Positions 43,962 through 53,110 are shown, counted from the stretch's first letter. The stretch is DNA of 64,000 nucleotides from BOG-908 sp963692875 (GCA_965198755.1 OZ240673.1:4340001-4404000), one strand, 5' to 3'. Notes: a model not told the origin generated them from the sequence alone. A program made the numbers and translations.

Positions 43962-44045
43962 ATGGATGACGTGATCGCGATCGTTTTGGGCGCGGGGGCT
44001 ATCCTTGTGATGGCCGCCTATGCCGCGCTGTGCGAGCGGATCTGA
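43962..44045 (+). CDS. Small membrane peptide upstream of kdpF
   Basis: A 27-residue single-helix peptide, MDDVIAIVLGAGAILVMAAY, then AALCERI. A strong GGAGGAGG lies eight bases before the ATG. Its TGA overlaps the kdpF ATG by one base (TGATG), so it is translated and coupled. Similar short peptides ending in a CDRL/CERI-like tail precede kdpF in other proteobacteria, though I know of no assigned function. It is probably a Kdp complex accessory peptide. Confidence 0.75.
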   Translation: MDDVIAIVLGAGAILVMAAYAALCERI

Positions 44046-44131
44046 TGCTCGACCTGGTGCTTGGCGGCTGCGTCTCGGCGCTGATGCTCGTCTACCTGGT
44101 TTGGGCGCTGGTCCGTCCGGAAGATTTCTGA
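44045..44131 (+). CDS. kdpF: Potassium-transporting ATPase small subunit KdpF
   Basis: A 28-residue peptide: one membrane helix (VSALMLVYLVWALVRPEDF) ending in the RPE(D/K)F signature of KdpF. KdpF stabilises the KdpFABC complex. The ATG overlaps the stop of the upstream peptide and the gene ends 10 bases before kdpA. It is too short for ordinary gene finders. Confidence 0.92.
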   Translation: MLDLVLGGCVSALMLVYLVWALVRPEDF

Positions 44132-44141
44132 GGAAAGTCAG

Positions 44142-45851
44142 ATGAGTTTGATCGGCTGGGCGCAGATAGCGCTCGTGCTGGCGCTGGTGTTTGCGTCGGC
44201 CTTTCCGCTGGGCGCCTACATGGCCGCCCTGTTCACCGGCAAACGTACCTGGCTGACGCCGGTGCTGGGTCCGGTGGAGCGCGGCTTCTATGCGGTGGCC
44301 GGCGTGGACCCACGGCGTGGCATGGGGTGGAAGGAATACGCCTTCGCACTGATCCTGCTGAACGCGCTGCACTTCCTGCTGCTGTATGCAATCCTGCGTC
44401 TGCAGGGCGTGTTGCCGTTCAACCCGCAGCACGTGGCCGGCATGTCGCCACGGCTGGCGTTCAACACGGCGGCCAGTTTCGTGACGAACACGAATTGGCA
44501 GGCGTACTCGCCGGAAAGCCAGATCAGCTACGGCGCGCAGATGTTCGGGCTGACGGTGCACAACTTCCTCAGCGCGGCCACCGGCATCGCTGCGGCAGTG
44601 GCCGTGGTGCGTGCGTTCACCGGCAGCGCGCTCACCTCGCTCGGCAACTTCTACGTCGATCTGACACGCATCACGCTGTACCTGCTATTGCCGGTGTGCA
44701 TCGTCGCCGGCGTGGTGCTGCTGGCGGCCGGCGTGCCGGAGACGCTGTCTGCTTACGCCACCGCGCACACGCTGGAAGGCGGCTCGCAGACGATCGCCTA
44801 CGGACCGGTGGCGTTCCAGGAGGCGATCAAGGAGTTCGGCACCAACGGCGGCGGCTTCTTCAACGCCAACAGCGCGCATCCTTTCGAGAACCCGTCCGCG
44901 CTGACCAACGTGCTGGAAAATTGGCTGCTGCTGTCCATTCCGTTCGGCCTGGCGATCATGCTGGGCCACATGGTGGGCGAGAAACAGCAGGGGCGTTCGC
45001 TGTTCTACGCGATGGCGATCCTGCTGACGCTGGCCATCGCCGGCACCTACGCAGCCGAAGCCGGCGGCAATCCGCTGCTGGCGCATGCCGGCGCCAGCCA
45101 GGCGATGGGTAACATGGAAGGCAAGGAGGTGCGCTTCGGCGTGCCGCTGTCCTCCGCGTTCAACACCAGCGCTACCGGAACGTCCACAGGTGCGGTCGAC
45201 AGCTTCACCGACAGCTACACGCCGCTGGGCGGGTTGGTGCCGATGTTCCTGATGCAGCTGGGCGAGGTGACGCCGGGCGGTGTTGGCTCCGGCCTCTACA
45301 CCATCGTGGTGTTCGCGCTGCTGTCCGTGTTCGTGGCCGGGCTGATGGTTGGGCGCACGCCGGAATACCTCGGCAAGAAGGTGCAGGCAAAGGAGATCAA
45401 GCTGGCGATGCTGGCGGTGCTGATCCTGACGTTTTTCATCCTCGGCGGTGCGGGGTTGTCGCTGGTGTTGCCGAACGGGTTGTCGTCGCTGAGCGCCGCG
45501 GGCCCGCACGGTTTATCGGAGATGCTGTACGGCTGGTCGTCGGCGACGGAGAACAACGGCAGTGCGATGGCGGGGCTGACGGCGGACACGCGCTGGCTGG
45601 ATTACGGGCTTGGGCTGGCGATGGTCTTCGGGCGGTTCGCGTTCATGATCCCGGTGCTGGCGATCGCCGGCTCGCTGGCGGCCAAGCCGAAGTTGCCGCC
45701 GAGCGCTGGCACGTTTCCGACGACGGGGCCGCTGTTTGTCGGGTTGCTGATGGGCGTGATCATCATACTGGGTGGTTTGCAGTTCATGCCGGCTGATGCG
45801 CTGGGGCCGATGGCGGATCATTTCGCTATGCTTGCTGGTAAGACGTTTTAG
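44142..45851 (+). CDS. kdpA: Potassium-transporting ATPase potassium-binding subunit KdpA
   Basis: A 569-residue membrane protein with about 10 helices and four selectivity-filter regions of the SKT type: FVTNTNWQAYSPESQ, EFGTNGGGFFNANSAHPFEN, SSAFNTSATGTSTGA and ATENNGSAMAGL. This is the channel-like subunit of the high-affinity K+ pump. The ribosome binding site AGGAAAG precedes the ATG. In typical operons kdpB follows within a few bases. Here PAH copy 24 separates them by about 150 bases. Confidence 0.97.
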   Translation: MSLIGWAQIALVLALVFASAFPLGAYMAALFTGKRTWLTPVLGPVERGFYAVAGVDPRRGMGWKEYAFALILLNALHFLLLYAILRLQGVLPFNPQHVAGMSPRLAFNTAASFVTNTNWQAYSPESQISYGAQMFGLTVHNFLSAATGIAAAVAVVRAFTGSALTSLGNFYVDLTRITLYLLLPVCIVAGVVLLAAGVPETLSAYATAHTLEGGSQTIAYGPVAFQEAIKEFGTNGGGFFNANSAHPFENPSALTNVLENWLLLSIPFGLAIMLGHMVGEKQQGRSLFYAMAILLTLAIAGTYAAEAGGNPLLAHAGASQAMGNMEGKEVRFGVPLSSAFNTSATGTSTGAVDSFTDSYTPLGGLVPMFLMQLGEVTPGGVGSGLYTIVVFALLSVFVAGLMVGRTPEYLGKKVQAKEIKLAMLAVLILTFFILGGAGLSLVLPNGLSSLSAAGPHGLSEMLYGWSSATENNGSAMAGLTADTRWLDYGLGLAMVFGRFAFMIPVLAIAGSLAAKPKLPPSAGTFPTTGPLFVGLLMGVIIILGGLQFMPADALGPMADHFAMLAGKTF

Positions 45852-45852
45852 G

Positions 45853-45985
45853 AAAAGCGCTTCTTTTTCGAGAAAAAGAAGCAAAAAGCTTTTGTCTCGG
45901 CTGTCGCGGTTCTTTCCTGAAGAGTCCGCGACAACCGCAGTAAAAGTTTTTTGGTTCTTTTTTTCAAAAAAGAACTTCTTTCTTT
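45853..45985 (-). repeat. PAH element, copy 24 (between kdpA and kdpB)
   Basis: Starts one base after the kdpA stop. The left arm is exact TTTTTC/GAAAAA with third hexamer AAAAAG. The core is nearly symmetric, with CTGTCGCGG and TCCGCGACA. The right arm A is intact. It lies inside an operon, 14 bases before the kdpB ATG. Confidence 0.93.
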
Positions 45986-45999
45986 CTGGGGTTACGTAA

Positions 46000-48039
46000 A
46001 TGGCCACCGCCAAAGCCGACACCATCGCCCTCTTCGACCGCAGCATCATACTGCGCGCCGTGGGCGACAGCTTCGCCAAGCTCAACCCGTTGCAGCTGAT
46101 GCGCAACCCGGTGATCTTCGTCACCGAGATCGTCGCCACGCTCACCACCTTCATCGGTGTCGAAGCGCTGATCCGCGGCACGCCGGCCGCCTTTGCCATC
46201 GCGGTGGCTGCCTGGCTGTGGTTGACGGTCTTGTTCGCCACCTTCGCCGAAGCGGTCGCCGAGGGGCGTGGGCGTGCACGTGCGGAAAGCCTGCGCCGCG
46301 CACGCACGGACACGATGGCCAAGCTGCTGGCCAACGGCCGCGACCGCACGTTGCACACGCCGACGCCGGCGACCTCGCTGCAGGCCGGCGACCTGGTGCT
46401 GTGCGAGATCAACGACCTGATCCCGTCGGACGGCGAGATCGTGCAGGGCATCGCCAGCGTCAACGAGTCCGCGATCACCGGCGAGTCCGCACCCGTCATC
46501 CGCGAGGCCGGCGGCGACAGATCGGCGGTGACCGGCGGCACGCAGGTGGTCTCCGACTGGCTGGTGATCCGCATCACCGCGGATCCCGGCCAGACCTTCA
46601 TCGACCGCATGATCAAGCTCGTGGAAGGTGCCGAACGCCGCAAGACGCCGAACGAGATCGCGCTCGACATCCTGCTGGCCGGGCTGACGGTGATCTTCCT
46701 GATCGCTGTCGTCACACTCGTCGGTTTTGCCAAGTACTCGGCTACGCCGTTGCCGATCCCGGTGCTGGCCGCGTTGCTGGTGACGCTGATCCCGACGACC
46801 ATCGGCGGGCTGCTGTCGGCCATCGGCATCGCCGGCATGGACCGGCTGATCCGGTTCAACGTGGTAGCCACCAGTGGCCGCGCGGTGGAAGCCGCCGGCG
46901 ACGTGGACGCGCTGCTGCTCGACAAGACCGGCACCATCACCTTCGGCAACCGCATGGCGGCGGGCCTGTACCCCGCGCCGGGCGTGAACGACCGCGACCT
47001 GGCCGAAGCCGCCGCCTACGCGAGCCTGGGTGACGAGACGCCGGAAGGCCGCTCCATCGTCACCTATGTGCGGGACCGGCACGGCATCAACCTCGAGGTG
47101 CCGGCCGACGCCAACGTCATTCCGTTCACCGCCAACACGCGCGTCTCCGGCCTGGATGCCAGCGGTCATTGCTGGCGCAAGGGCGCGGTGGACAGCCTGC
47201 TGAAGCTTGGCGAACTCGCCGCACCGGCCGCGTTTACGCAGTCCGTGGAACGTGTCTCGCGCGCCGGCAGCACGCCGCTGGCGGTGATGCAGGACGGCCG
47301 GCTGATGGGCGTGATCGAGCTGAAGGATATCGTCAAACCGGGCATACGCGAGCGCTTCGCCGAGCTGCGGCGCATGGGCATCCGCACCATCATGGTGACC
47401 GGCGACAACAAGGTGACCGCGGCCGCCATTGCAACGGAAGCCGGCGTGGACGACTTCCTCGCCGAAGCCACCCCGCAGGACAAGCTCGCCTACATCCGCA
47501 AGACGCAGGCAGAAGGCCGCCTGGTGGCCATGTGCGGTGACGGCACCAACGACGCGCCGGCACTCGCACAAGCCGACGTGGGTGTTGCGATGCAGACCGG
47601 CACGCAGGCCGCGCGCGAGGCCGGCAACATGGTCGATCTCGACAGCGATCCCACCAAGCTGATCGAGATCGTCGAGATCGGCAAGCAGCTGCTGATCACC
47701 CGTGGCTCGCTCACCACGTTCAGCATTGCCAACGACATCTCCAAATACTTCGCGATCCTGCCTGCCATCTTCGTGGCGACGTACCCCGAACTCGGCGCGC
47801 TGAACATCATGCACCTCTCCACCCCGCAGAGTGCCATCATGTCGGCGGTCATCTTTAACGCGCTGATCATCGTGGCACTCGTGCCCCTGGCCTTGCGTGG
47901 GGTGAAGTTCCGCGCGGTGGGGGCTGCCGCACTGCTGCAGCGCAACCTGCTGATCTACGGCCTCGGCGGCATCGTCGCCCCCTTCGTCGGCATCAAGGCG
48001 ATCGACCTGGTGCTCACCACTCTGCACATTTTCGCCTGA
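46000..48039 (+). CDS. kdpB: Potassium-transporting P-type ATPase subunit KdpB
   Basis: A 679-residue P-type ATPase. The phosphorylation motif is LLDKTGTITFGNR (about residue 306), the actuator TGES motif is ITGESAPVIREAGG, the hinge is MVTGDNKVTAAAIATEAGVD and the metal site is MCGDGTNDAPALAQADVG. Four N-terminal and three C-terminal membrane helices flank the domains, as in Kdp. It drives K+ uptake by ATP hydrolysis. A GGGG lies about nine bases before the ATG. kdpC follows after 10 bases. Confidence 0.97.
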   Translation: MATAKADTIALFDRSIILRAVGDSFAKLNPLQLMRNPVIFVTEIVATLTTFIGVEALIRGTPAAFAIAVAAWLWLTVLFATFAEAVAEGRGRARAESLRRARTDTMAKLLANGRDRTLHTPTPATSLQAGDLVLCEINDLIPSDGEIVQGIASVNESAITGESAPVIREAGGDRSAVTGGTQVVSDWLVIRITADPGQTFIDRMIKLVEGAERRKTPNEIALDILLAGLTVIFLIAVVTLVGFAKYSATPLPIPVLAALLVTLIPTTIGGLLSAIGIAGMDRLIRFNVVATSGRAVEAAGDVDALLLDKTGTITFGNRMAAGLYPAPGVNDRDLAEAAAYASLGDETPEGRSIVTYVRDRHGINLEVPADANVIPFTANTRVSGLDASGHCWRKGAVDSLLKLGELAAPAAFTQSVERVSRAGSTPLAVMQDGRLMGVIELKDIVKPGIRERFAELRRMGIRTIMVTGDNKVTAAAIATEAGVDDFLAEATPQDKLAYIRKTQAEGRLVAMCGDGTNDAPALAQADVGVAMQTGTQAAREAGNMVDLDSDPTKLIEIVEIGKQLLITRGSLTTFSIANDISKYFAILPAIFVATYPELGALNIMHLSTPQSAIMSAVIFNALIIVALVPLALRGVKFRAVGAAALLQRNLLIYGLGGIVAPFVGIKAIDLVLTTLHIFA

Positions 48040-48049
48040 GGAACACACG

Positions 48050-48667
48050 ATGGTTTCGCACATCCGCCCGGTGGTCGTGATGATCGCCCTGTTCACCCTG
48101 CTGACAGGCATCGTCTTTCCGGTGGGCTTCGTCGAGCTGGGACAGCTCGCGTTCCCGTCCCAGGCCAACGGCAGCATGATCGTCCGCAACGGCCAGGCGG
48201 TCGGCTCCCGCCTCCTCGGCCAGGACTTCACCAGCGACAAATACCTGCACGGCCGCCCCTCCGCGCTGATGGGTGCCGACCCGAAGGACTCCTCCAAGCA
48301 GGTGTCGACCCCCTACGACGCGAGCGAGTCCGGCGCGTCCAACCTCTCTCCCACGTCCAAGACGCTGGTGGACCGGGTCACCGCCGACGTAGCCAGGACC
48401 GGTGCTAAGAACGTCCCGGCAGACATGGTGACCATGTCTGCCTCCGGGCTTGATCCCGACGTCTCACCGGAGGACGCGGCGTTGCAGGTGTCGCGCGTGG
48501 CCAAGGCGCGCGGCATGTCGCCGGACGCGGTGCAGGCCATCGTGGCGGCGCACACGCAGGGGCCGGAGCTTGGGTTCATCGGCGCGGCGCGGGTGAACGT
48601 GCTGGAGACAAACCTGGCGCTGGATGATGCGAGTGGGGAGAGGGCTACGACGATCGGGGCAAGGTAG
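48050..48667 (+). CDS. kdpC: Potassium-transporting ATPase subunit KdpC
   Basis: A 205-residue protein with one N-terminal membrane helix (HIRPVVVMIALFTLLTGIVF) and a periplasmic domain. KdpC marks include PVGFVELGQLAFPSQANGSM, GSRLLGQDFTSDKYLHGRPS and DPDVSPEDAALQVSRVAKAR. It assists assembly and activity of KdpAB. The usual kdpD-kdpE sensor and regulator genes do not follow. PAH copy 25 and a convergent CoA-transferase gene come next. Confidence 0.96.
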   Translation: MVSHIRPVVVMIALFTLLTGIVFPVGFVELGQLAFPSQANGSMIVRNGQAVGSRLLGQDFTSDKYLHGRPSALMGADPKDSSKQVSTPYDASESGASNLSPTSKTLVDRVTADVARTGAKNVPADMVTMSASGLDPDVSPEDAALQVSRVAKARGMSPDAVQAIVAAHTQGPELGFIGAARVNVLETNLALDDASGERATTIGAR

Positions 48668-48670
48668 AAA

Positions 48671-48804
48671 GCAAGGCCTTCTTTTCTGAAGAAAAGAAGC
48701 AAAAGACTTTTGGTCCGGCTGTCGCGGACTCTCCCACACGGCCCGCCCAAGTGAACAAAAGTTTTTTGGTTCTTTTTTCAAAAAAGAACCGCTTGCTTCC
48801 TTGC
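48671..48804 (-). repeat. PAH element, copy 25
   Basis: Lies between convergent kdpC and the CoA-transferase gene, beginning four bases after one stop and ending one base before the other. The left arm is exact TTTTCT/AGAAAA with third hexamer AAAAGA. The core has GGCTGTCGCGGACTCTCC. The right arm A is intact. Confidence 0.94.
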
Positions 48805-49962
48805 CTACGTAAACTCCGCCAGCAACCTCTCCCGATCCCCATCCAGCGCCGGCGCCGGCGTGCGCACCCCGTCATCGTTCGCCGCGTGCGGGTGTATCTT
48901 CACCGGGTTGCCCACCATCCGCTCGCCACCCGCGTGCACCACCATGCGCCGCGCTTCCACCTGCGGGTGGGCCAGCGCCTCGGCCACGTCGTTGATCGGC
49001 CCGGCCGGAATGCCCTGCGCCTCGAACAGCGCCAGCCAGTGCGCGGCCGGATGCGTGGCCAGCGCCGCCTCGATCATCTCGGACAGTTCGCTCGCCACGC
49101 CGCGCCGGCTCTCGTTGCTGGCCATGCGCGGGTCGTCTGCCCAACCAGGCTGGCCGAGTGCCGCGCACAGTTTGCGGAACAATCCGTCGTTGCCGGCGGC
49201 GATCACGATCGGCTTGTCCTGGGTCTGGAATATGGCGAACGGCGTGATCGTCGCGTGTCGCCCGCCCATCGGCCCGGGCACCACGCCCGTCGTGAAGTAG
49301 CGCATCGCCGGGTTCTCCATCAGCGAGAGCTGGCAATCGAGCATCGAGACGTCGACCTTTACAGCCTCGCCGGTCCGCTCGCGGTGGTAGAGCGCGGACG
49401 CGATGCCGAGTGCCGTGTAGATGCCCGCGCCCAGGTCGCCGATCGAGACGCCGATGCGCGCCGGCGCCGCCCCCGGATGGCCGGTGACCGACATGATGCC
49501 GCCCAGCCCCTGCACGATCATGTCGTAGGCCGGCTTCTTCGACTCCGGCCCGGTATGGCCGAAGCCGGACGCCGCCGCGTAGATCAGCCGCGGGTGGCGC
49601 GCGTGCAGCACGTCCCAGCCGAGCTCCAGCTTCTCCATCGTGCCGGGGCGGAAATTCTCCAGCAGCACGTCGGCCCGCGCCATCAGCCGCTCGAGGACGG
49701 CGCGGTCGGCCGGCTGCTTGAGGTCCAGCGCGATCGACTCCTTGCCGCGGTTGATGGCGGCGAAATACTGTGACTGGCCGTCCTTGAACGGCCCGTAGGC
49801 GCGCGCGTCGTCGCCCTGCGGCGGCTCCACCTTGATGATGCGGGCGCCTAGCTCGTGCAGCAGCAGCGTGCAGTATGGGCCGGCGAGGATGCGGGAGAGG
49901 TCCAGGATGACGACACCGGAGAGCGGGCCGGCGAGCAGGCGGGGGTTGGGTTGGTCTGGCAC
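48805..49962 (-). CDS. CaiB/BaiF family (class III) CoA-transferase
   Basis: Starts at GTG 49962 with AGGGAG eight bases upstream, giving 385 residues. The frame continues upstream into PAH copy 26, but that part is not family sequence. Family marks are ILAGPYCTLLLHELGARIIK, VEPPQGDD, the NRGKESIALDLK segment, ENFRPGTMEKL, and the probable catalytic aspartate Asp176 in GVSIGDLGAG. Such enzymes move CoA between carboxylic acids. Because it is divergent from malonyl-CoA decarboxylase, the acceptor may be malonate; this is an inference from position. Confidence 0.88.
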   Translation of the reverse strand: MPDQPNPRLLAGPLSGVVILDLSRILAGPYCTLLLHELGARIIKVEPPQGDDARAYGPFKDGQSQYFAAINRGKESIALDLKQPADRAVLERLMARADVLLENFRPGTMEKLELGWDVLHARHPRLIYAAASGFGHTGPESKKPAYDMIVQGLGGIMSVTGHPGAAPARIGVSIGDLGAGIYTALGIASALYHRERTGEAVKVDVSMLDCQLSLMENPAMRYFTTGVVPGPMGGRHATITPFAIFQTQDKPIVIAAGNDGLFRKLCAALGQPGWADDPRMASNESRRGVASELSEMIEAALATHPAAHWLALFEAQGIPAGPINDVAEALAHPQVEARRMVVHAGGERMVGNPVKIHPHAANDDGVRTPAPALDGDRERLLAEFT

Positions 49963-50004
49963 GCTGGCGCTCCCTGGGTTTGGCTGCTTGAAGCACTGGC
50001 GAAG

Positions 50005-50070
50005 GCAAGCGGTTCTTTTTTGAAAAAAAGAACCAAAAAACTTTTGCTCTCGTCGGGGCGCTTTGGGGAG
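50005..50070 (+). repeat. PAH element, copy 26 (single arm A)
   Basis: An intact arm A is followed by the core fragment CTCTCGTCGGGGCGCTTTGG. The second arm is absent. It lies between the divergent CoA-transferase and malonyl-CoA decarboxylase genes, about 30 bases before the latter's start. Confidence 0.85.
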
Positions 50071-50098
50071 GCGTGTCGGGTTAGCTGGGAGAAACTTT

Positions 50099-51493
50099 AT
50101 GGGACAGACCACCACGCAGCGCTCCTGGCTGGACCGGCTCTGGGCCGGCATTGCCGAGCAGGGGCTCACCTTCGCCAGGGTGCCGTCCGGTGAGGTGGCA
50201 GGGCCGGCGCGGGCACAGGCCTTGCTGCAGGCGCTGCTGTCCGAACGCGGCGAGGCGTCGGGTGCCGCCGTCTCACGCGAGCTGACCGCCTGCCTGCGCG
50301 GCCTGAGCCGCGACGAGCGCTTGGCCGTGCTGCGCACCATCAGCTGCGGCTTCGCGCCTGACGACGCCAAGCTCCACCAGGCCGCGCAAGCCTACCTCGA
50401 GTCGCCTGGTCCGGAAAGTGCCACCAAGCTGCACGCGGCCGCCGAGCCGCCGCGCCAGGAGCTGCTGCGCCGGATGAACATGGCGCCCGGCGGCACGGCG
50501 ATGCTGCTGGACGTCCGTCGGGAAGTGCTGGCCGAACTGAAGGCCGACCCTGCCCTGCAACCGCTCGACTACGACCTGCTGCATTTGTTCTCCAGCTGGT
50601 TCAACCGCGGCTTCCTGGAGTTGCGCCGCATCGACTGGCAGACGCCGGCCGCGGTGCTGGAGAAGCTGATCACCTACGAGGCGGTGCACGAGATCGACGG
50701 CTGGGTCGACCTGCGCCGTCGCCTGTTGCCGGATCGCCGCTGCTTCGCTTTCTTCCACCAGGCGCTGCCCAACGAGCCGCTGATCTTCGTCGAGGTGGCG
50801 CTGACCGCCGGCCTCGCCAACGCCGTGCAGCCGCTGCTGGCCCCCCCCACCGACTCGGCCGGCACGCCGCCCGCCGGCGCCGACACCGCCATCTTCTACT
50901 CCATCTCCAACTGCCAGGAGGGGCTGCGCGGCGTCAGCTTCGGCAACTTCCTCATCAAGCAGGTGGTCGAGGAGCTGAAGTCGGAACTGCCGAAGCTGAA
51001 GAACTTCGCCACCCTCTCGCCGGTGCCGGGCTTCGCCGCCTGGCTGCGCGGCCAGCTCGAGGCAGACGCGCCGCCGTTCACCGCCGAGGAGCTTGCAGCA
51101 CCTGCCGGCACCAAGCTGGCGGAGGCGTTCGAGCAGGCGACCGCGGGCCAGTGGTGGGAGGACGCCGCGCGCGCCAAGCAGCTGCGCACGCCGCTGCTGC
51201 GCGCCGCCGCCCTGTATCTCACGCGAGACGCCACCGGCGGCACCAGGATCGACCCGGTAGCGCGCTTCCACCTGGGCAACGGCGCGCGGCTGGAGCGGGT
51301 GCTCTGGCTCGGCAACACCTCTGCCCGGGGCCTGCGCGAGTCGCTCGGCGTGATGGTGAACTACCTGTACGACCCGGGCAGCATCGAGGCCAACCACGAG
51401 GCATTCGTCAACACTGGACGCGTGGCACGCTCGGCGGAGGTGGACGCGCTTGCCAGTGCGCGCAGGCCGAAGCAGGGTGTGAAGGCAGCGTAA
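50099..51493 (+). CDS. Malonyl-CoA decarboxylase
   Basis: A 464-residue enzyme from ATG 50099 with GGGAGA upstream. It has the helical N-terminal domain (ARAQALLQALLSERGEASGA) and the GNAT-like catalytic domain: the ITYEAVHEIDGWVDLRRRL segment, the CFAFFHQALPNEPLIFVEVA stretch, FYSISNCQEGLRGVSFGNFL, and the C-terminal HLGNGARLERVLWLGNTSAR followed by GVMVNYLYD. The conserved SNCQxGLRGVSFGNFLIK motif is diagnostic. It converts malonyl-CoA to acetyl-CoA and CO2. It is followed by an MFS carrier in the same direction, with PAH copy 27 between them. Confidence 0.94.
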   Translation: MGQTTTQRSWLDRLWAGIAEQGLTFARVPSGEVAGPARAQALLQALLSERGEASGAAVSRELTACLRGLSRDERLAVLRTISCGFAPDDAKLHQAAQAYLESPGPESATKLHAAAEPPRQELLRRMNMAPGGTAMLLDVRREVLAELKADPALQPLDYDLLHLFSSWFNRGFLELRRIDWQTPAAVLEKLITYEAVHEIDGWVDLRRRLLPDRRCFAFFHQALPNEPLIFVEVALTAGLANAVQPLLAPPTDSAGTPPAGADTAIFYSISNCQEGLRGVSFGNFLIKQVVEELKSELPKLKNFATLSPVPGFAAWLRGQLEADAPPFTAEELAAPAGTKLAEAFEQATAGQWWEDAARAKQLRTPLLRAAALYLTRDATGGTRIDPVARFHLGNGARLERVLWLGNTSARGLRESLGVMVNYLYDPGSIEANHEAFVNTGRVARSAEVDALASARRPKQGVKAA

Positions 51494-51497
51494 GCAA

Positions 51498-51634
51498 GCA
51501 AGGCCTTCTTTTTCGAGAAAAAGAAGCAAAAAGCTTTTGCTTCCGCTGTCGCGGCTCTCTCCGGCGAGCGCGCGACAGCGGAGTCAAAAGTTTTTTGGTT
51601 CTTTTTTTCAAAAAAGAACTGCTTTCTTGCTTGC
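51498..51634 (-). repeat. PAH element, copy 27
   Basis: Begins just after the malonyl-CoA decarboxylase stop. The left arm is exact TTTTTC/GAAAAA with third hexamer AAAAAG. The core is of the second type (CCGCTGTCGCGG, then CCGGCGAGCGCGCGACAGCG). The right arm A is intact. Confidence 0.93.
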
Positions 51635-51676
51635 CTAACGATGCCCGCGGCCAACGCAGGCGATGGGGGAGAAGCA

Positions 51677-52963
51677 ATGCACGGCATGCCAAGTGGCCGG
51701 ACGAAACTGTCCGCGCAGCAGATTACCGGTTTCTGGGCGGCCTGGGCCGGCTGGATGCTCGACGGGATGGACAGCTTCATCTACGCGCTCGTGCTCGCCC
51801 CTGCGATGCGCGAGCTGCTGCCCCGCTCCGGCTACTCCGCAGCACCGGCGGACGTCGCCTACGCCGGGTCGCTGCTGTTCGCGCTGTTCCTGATCGGCTG
51901 GGGGCTGTCCTTCATCTGGGGCCCGATCGCCGACCGATTCGGCCGCACCCGCACGCTGGCGGGCACGGTGCTGATCTACTCGGTGTTCACCGGGGCCGCG
52001 TTCTTCGCGCAGAACGTGTGGGAGCTGGCGGCCTTCCGCTTCCTCGCCGGCATCGGCATCGGCGGCGAGTGGGCGATGGCCGGCACCTACGTCGCCGAAG
52101 CCTGGCCGGAGGACCGCCGCCGCCAGGGGGCCGGCTACCTGCAGACCGGCTACTACGCCGGCTTCTTCGTGGCCGCCCTGCTGAACGCCACGGTCGGCGC
52201 GCGCTACGGTTGGCGGGCGATGTTCCTGTGCGGCCTGGCCCCGGTGGTGGTCTCGCTGGTGACCCTGTTGCGCGTGAAGGAGCCGGCGCGCTGGGAGGCG
52301 GCGCACGAGGCAGCCCCGCAGCGCTCGCCGCTGGCCGCCATCCTGTCGGGCGCGCTGCTGCGCCGGACGCTGGTCAACACCACGCTGGTGGCGGTCGCCA
52401 TCGTCGGCCTGTGGGCCGGCGCGGTGTACGAGCCGACGGCGGTGATCTTCCTGGCCAAGCGCGCCGGGGAGTCGGCGGTCCAGGCCGGGCGCACCGCCTC
52501 GTTCGCCACCGGGCTGCTCTCGGTGGGCACCATCCTGGGCTGCCTGGTGCTGCCGGGCATCGCCGAGCGCATCGGCCGGCGCTGGACCATGGCCGGCTAC
52601 TTCGTCGGCATGGCGGTAACCATCGTGCTGTGCTTCGGCTGGGCGTTCTACCTGCCGGCACAGACGGCGCTGCCGGTCTTTCTGGTGGTGCTGTTCTTCT
52701 TGGGCTTCTTCGGAGGCAACTTCGCGCTGTTCAGCCTTTGGCTGCCGGAACAATACGCCACGCGCGTGCGGGCGACGGCGTTCGCGTTCTGCACGTCTAT
52801 CGGGCGGTTCGTGGGCGCAGGGGTGAACTTCGCGCTGGCGGCCGGCGTGCAGCACATGGGGACGCTGGGCGTGCCGGTGGCGCTGACGGCGGTGGCGTTC
52901 GGGCTGGGGCTGCTGGTGGTGCCGTTGGCGGTGGAGACCAAAGGGGAGACGTTGCCGGGGTGA
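51677..52963 (+). CDS. MFS transporter, carboxylate-type symporter
   Basis: About 428 residues from ATG 51677, chosen for its GGGGGAG; the ATG at 51641 is in frame but has none. Twelve predicted helices. The helix-1 motif GWMLDGMDSFIYALVLAPAM and the loop motif GPIADRFGRTRTLAG are typical of MFS carriers of aromatic acids, dicarboxylates and sialic acid. FLAGIGIGGEWAMAGTYVAE matches the helix 4-5 signature of that group. Following malonyl-CoA decarboxylase, it may import malonate or a related acid. The substrate is an inference from context. Confidence 0.88.
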   Translation: MHGMPSGRTKLSAQQITGFWAAWAGWMLDGMDSFIYALVLAPAMRELLPRSGYSAAPADVAYAGSLLFALFLIGWGLSFIWGPIADRFGRTRTLAGTVLIYSVFTGAAFFAQNVWELAAFRFLAGIGIGGEWAMAGTYVAEAWPEDRRRQGAGYLQTGYYAGFFVAALLNATVGARYGWRAMFLCGLAPVVVSLVTLLRVKEPARWEAAHEAAPQRSPLAAILSGALLRRTLVNTTLVAVAIVGLWAGAVYEPTAVIFLAKRAGESAVQAGRTASFATGLLSVGTILGCLVLPGIAERIGRRWTMAGYFVGMAVTIVLCFGWAFYLPAQTALPVFLVVLFFLGFFGGNFALFSLWLPEQYATRVRATAFAFCTSIGRFVGAGVNFALAAGVQHMGTLGVPVALTAVAFGLGLLVVPLAVETKGETLPG

Positions 52964-53110
52964 AGCGGGGAGGAAGCGCTGCTTCGAGATATAGTAGCAA
53001 GCTTCCCTGGGCGACGCTGAGGCCCTACCTGCGCCACGACCTGCCGTTCAGCATCGGCGCGAAAATGCCTGCACCTCATGACGCACATTTCACGTTAGGC
53101 AAGGAAGGAA

